NCBI GenBank assembly: GCA_937864035.1
Contig: CALMIO010000003.1
Location: 264,673 to 328,672, forward strand
Source of the DNA: an uncultured Pseudomonadota bacterium
GTDB taxonomy: Bacteria; Bdellovibrionota_C; UBA2361; CALMIO01
Direction: 5' to 3'
DNA: 64,000 nt
Below the pieces are notes generated by a model. That model ran no database searches. It had not been told where the DNA came from and saw only the letters and a program-made list of their open reading frames with translations. Position numbers and translations under genes: made by a program. Shown in pieces: positions 62,690 to 64,000 of the stretch (the stretch's first letter is position 1; each line of letters begins with the position of its first letter).

Positions 62690-63306
62690 TAGCTTGTCAA
62701 TAAGTCAACTTTTCTTCTAAATAATAAGCGCGTAAGCACGATAGACGCAATTGCTATAATCGCCAAAAAAGAGAGCGCCGCAAAAAGGGCTGTCTCAAAA
62801 GAAAATCTTAAAAGTAGTTTCTGCAAACTCTCCGAATCACTCAAAGAAACAGAAAGGCTCACTACAGTTGGCGCCAACTCTCTAATCAATATCAAAGAAA
62901 GGACTAAAGCGGCCACGAAACGAAGAGAAAAGATAAAAAAATTGAGAGTAACATTATAAAAATTAAATATTTTTTTGCGAATGATTCGGCGCGCGTCAAA
63001 AGCCGCCAGTGATAACCTAAAAAAACCCTTGCTCTGAAAAAGATTGGCGGCAGTGCCAGCAATAACAGTTGCCAACGAGAGGTACATTAAAATCTTGATC
63101 GCTCGATTTGTCCACTCTAAAAAAGACACTTGACTTTGAAAATCCAAAGATAACAAATCAGCAATTTCAGAGTAAAAAACAGAGAGCCATAAAGTTAAAA
63201 CTATCAGTCGAACGCTGATAGTAGCAAGCTGGGAATGAGGAAAAATCCCCAAATCCCTAAGCTCTTTTAAATCATAATCCGTCAGTTGGCGATCGAATTT
63301 AAACAT
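62689..63306 (-). CDS. FlhB/SctU-like export-gate protein lacking the cytoplasmic autocleavage domain
   Basis: A 205-residue membrane protein. The N-terminal DYDLKELRDLGIFPHSQLAT resembles the FlhB opening KLEKAREEGQIPRSREL. Four hydrophobic helices follow, with ANLFQSKGFFRLSLAAF corresponding to the loop after helix 2 of FlhB. The chain ends at LFRRKVDLLTS, just where FlhB's cytoplasmic linker and NPTH-containing switch domain would begin. No NPTH sequence is found in any frame downstream; the next gene overlaps the stop by one base. Assignment is by eye. Confidence 0.6.
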   Translation of the reverse strand: MFKFDRQLTDYDLKELRDLGIFPHSQLATISVRLIVLTLWLSVFYSEIADLLSLDFQSQVSFLEWTNRAIKILMYLSLATVIAGTAANLFQSKGFFRLSLAAFDARRIIRKKIFNFYNVTLNFFIFSLRFVAALVLSLILIRELAPTVVSLSVSLSDSESLQKLLLRFSFETALFAALSFLAIIAIASIVLTRLLFRRKVDLLTS

Positions 63307-63321
63307 ATATCAAAAATTAGA

Positions 63322-63852
63322 TCAGCGAATCAGTTGATAGAAAACGCCGGCAAATACTAATGAGAATGAAACTGCCAAACTATACCGGACACACCTGAGC
63401 AAAGGCGTCAACAATTTAATCTGAGAGGCAAAAACAACGGCAAAAGAGATTTCAACCAATAAAACCAAAACAATAACGCACAAACCGGCGACCAACGAAC
63501 CTTTAAAAAATTTCGCCAAAACTGCTAGTGAGAAAAAGTTTGTCTTGCCAAAATTAGTTGCAACTCCCCCCAAATCATCTCCTAAAAACAACAAAAAACC
63601 CAAGCTAAAAAAAATCGCCAAAGAATATTCCGAAGAGTTGAGCTTAGAAAAACTTAAAACAACTCCTGCCAAAGCTAATGAAGCGGCAAATAAAATCGGC
63701 AGAAAAAAAAGCAATGAAATGCTTTCTCCTCCAAACAATCCTCCAATAACCGCCAATCCGACAAAAAAGGGCAACGCACCTCGACCAAATGGCAAAAGCG
63801 CGGCAAAAATTAAAGCAACTGGAAAATATTCAAGTCGCAAGATCGTGATCAT
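63322..63852 (-). CDS. FliR/SctT-like export-gate membrane protein (short)
   Basis: About 176 residues from ATG 63852, which overlaps the FliQ-like stop as ATGA; the frame is also open to TTG 63903. Hydrophobic helices: ILRLEYFPVALIFAALLPFG, then FFSLGFLLFLGDDLGGVATN (compare the FliR 'LLLFLaLGGH' region), and the C-terminal GLCVIVLVLLVEISFAVVFA, which matches FliR's 'alP.l..LL..dlalgl' segment. Normal FliR is about 260 residues, so loops are shortened. The gene order FliQ-FliR-FlhB supports it more than the sequence alone. Confidence 0.5.
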   Translation of the reverse strand: MITILRLEYFPVALIFAALLPFGRGALPFFVGLAVIGGLFGGESISLLFFLPILFAASLALAGVVLSFSKLNSSEYSLAIFFSLGFLLFLGDDLGGVATNFGKTNFFSLAVLAKFFKGSLVAGLCVIVLVLLVEISFAVVFASQIKLLTPLLRCVRYSLAVSFSLVFAGVFYQLIR

Positions 63853-64000
63853 CTCAAAATTACCTCGAGCAGATCGATCATGCTTTGATACACCCTCTGC
63901 CAAAGTATAAATACAGCGAACAAAGCCCCTATTAACTTAGCGGTATGGGACAACGAAGCATCAACGATAGTTGTCGCGGCTTGAAAAATAGCCGCCAGAA
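63849..64000 (-). CDS. FliQ/SctS-like export-gate protein (partial, runs off the right edge)
   Basis: The last 49 residues of a minus-strand gene whose start lies beyond the window. IFQAATTIVDASLSHTAKLI aligns well with the FliQ/SctS helix 'ilQAaTQInEqTLsFiPKii', including QA-T-I and L-K spacing. The tail LFAVFILWQRVYQSMIDLLE corresponds to the final helix. FliQ sits with FliP and FliR in the inner-membrane pore of flagellar and type III secretion systems; a FliP-like gene would be expected just outside. The stop is at 63849-63851. Confidence 0.68.
   Translation of the reverse strand, partial: LAAIFQAATTIVDASLSHTAKLIGALFAVFILWQRVYQSMIDLLEVILR

Noticed and set aside
1..64000. CRISPR arrays, rRNA genes, prophage or integrative element
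   Set aside because: No regularly spaced repeats, rRNA segments, integrase or phage structural genes were seen.

Overview
The window is about 64 kb of AT-leaning, densely packed bacterial chromosome. The cell looks Gram-negative with a full envelope: two periplasmic Do-type proteases, AsmA, Lgt, lipoproteins, a Tat signal, a diheme cytochrome c and TadE/TadG-type pilus proteins. CarD, DUF1844, DUF4388, a FliA-type sigma factor, a short ProRS and type III export-gate genes together suggest a deltaproteobacteria-like or other deep-branching lineage. That is inference; I cannot name the phylum. There is no phage, plasmid or CRISPR region. The only mobile-element trace is a decayed IS630-like fragment near 44.5 kb.

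Layout. 0-5.6 kb: a partial coiled-coil gene, greB, a protoporphyrinogen-oxidase-like flavoprotein, a GT-C membrane glycosyltransferase, and a GMC oxidoreductase (broken by a T10 run) coupled to a small Tat-signal protein. 5.6-13.9 kb (minus strand): a large orphan helical protein, YraN, RNase HII, a small membrane protein, a copper ATPase and a secreted EF-hand protein. 13.9-17.5 kb: a compact, probably undescribed RiPP locus. Two 35-36 residue precursors with identical 21-residue leaders precede a fused YcaO cyclodehydratase, and a Fur-family regulator converges on it. 17.8-26.2 kb: ProRS, a pyruvyl-transferase-like protein, CysE, a FliA-like sigma, Do protease and AsmA. 26.2-31.1 kb: TadG/TadE-like proteins, one with a tail of about 42 cysteines. 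31.1-39.1 kb: an alpha/beta hydrolase, a secreted orphan, PepA, and a tandem pair of secreted proteins with Thr/Pro linkers. 39.1-44.4 kb: CPBP protease, DUF2304, GT2, ApaG, a Ser/Thr kinase and a degenerate ABC-like membrane protein. 44.8-57 kb: LOG, lgt, aminotransferase, DUF4388 and TPR genes; metK, hpf, cytochrome c, Do protease and DUF1844; an MBL hydrolase and CarD. 57.6-64 kb: tRNA-Val, rpmI-rplT, GNAT, leuS, then SctS/FliQ-, SctT/FliR- and truncated SctU/FlhB-like genes with a TPR protein.

Two systems stand out. (1) The RiPP locus: both precursors have Shine-Dalgarno sequences, both are followed by hairpins, and their leaders differ at six codons, all synonymous. So the leader is translated and under selection. 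The core between the constant HGNP and FVWxK motifs is diversified. No dehydrogenase, protease or exporter is adjacent. (2) The right-edge export gate: the FlhB-like protein ends where the autocleaving NPTH domain should begin, and the next gene, overlapping by one base, encodes a TPR protein resembling type III translocator chaperones. The cluster runs off the window.
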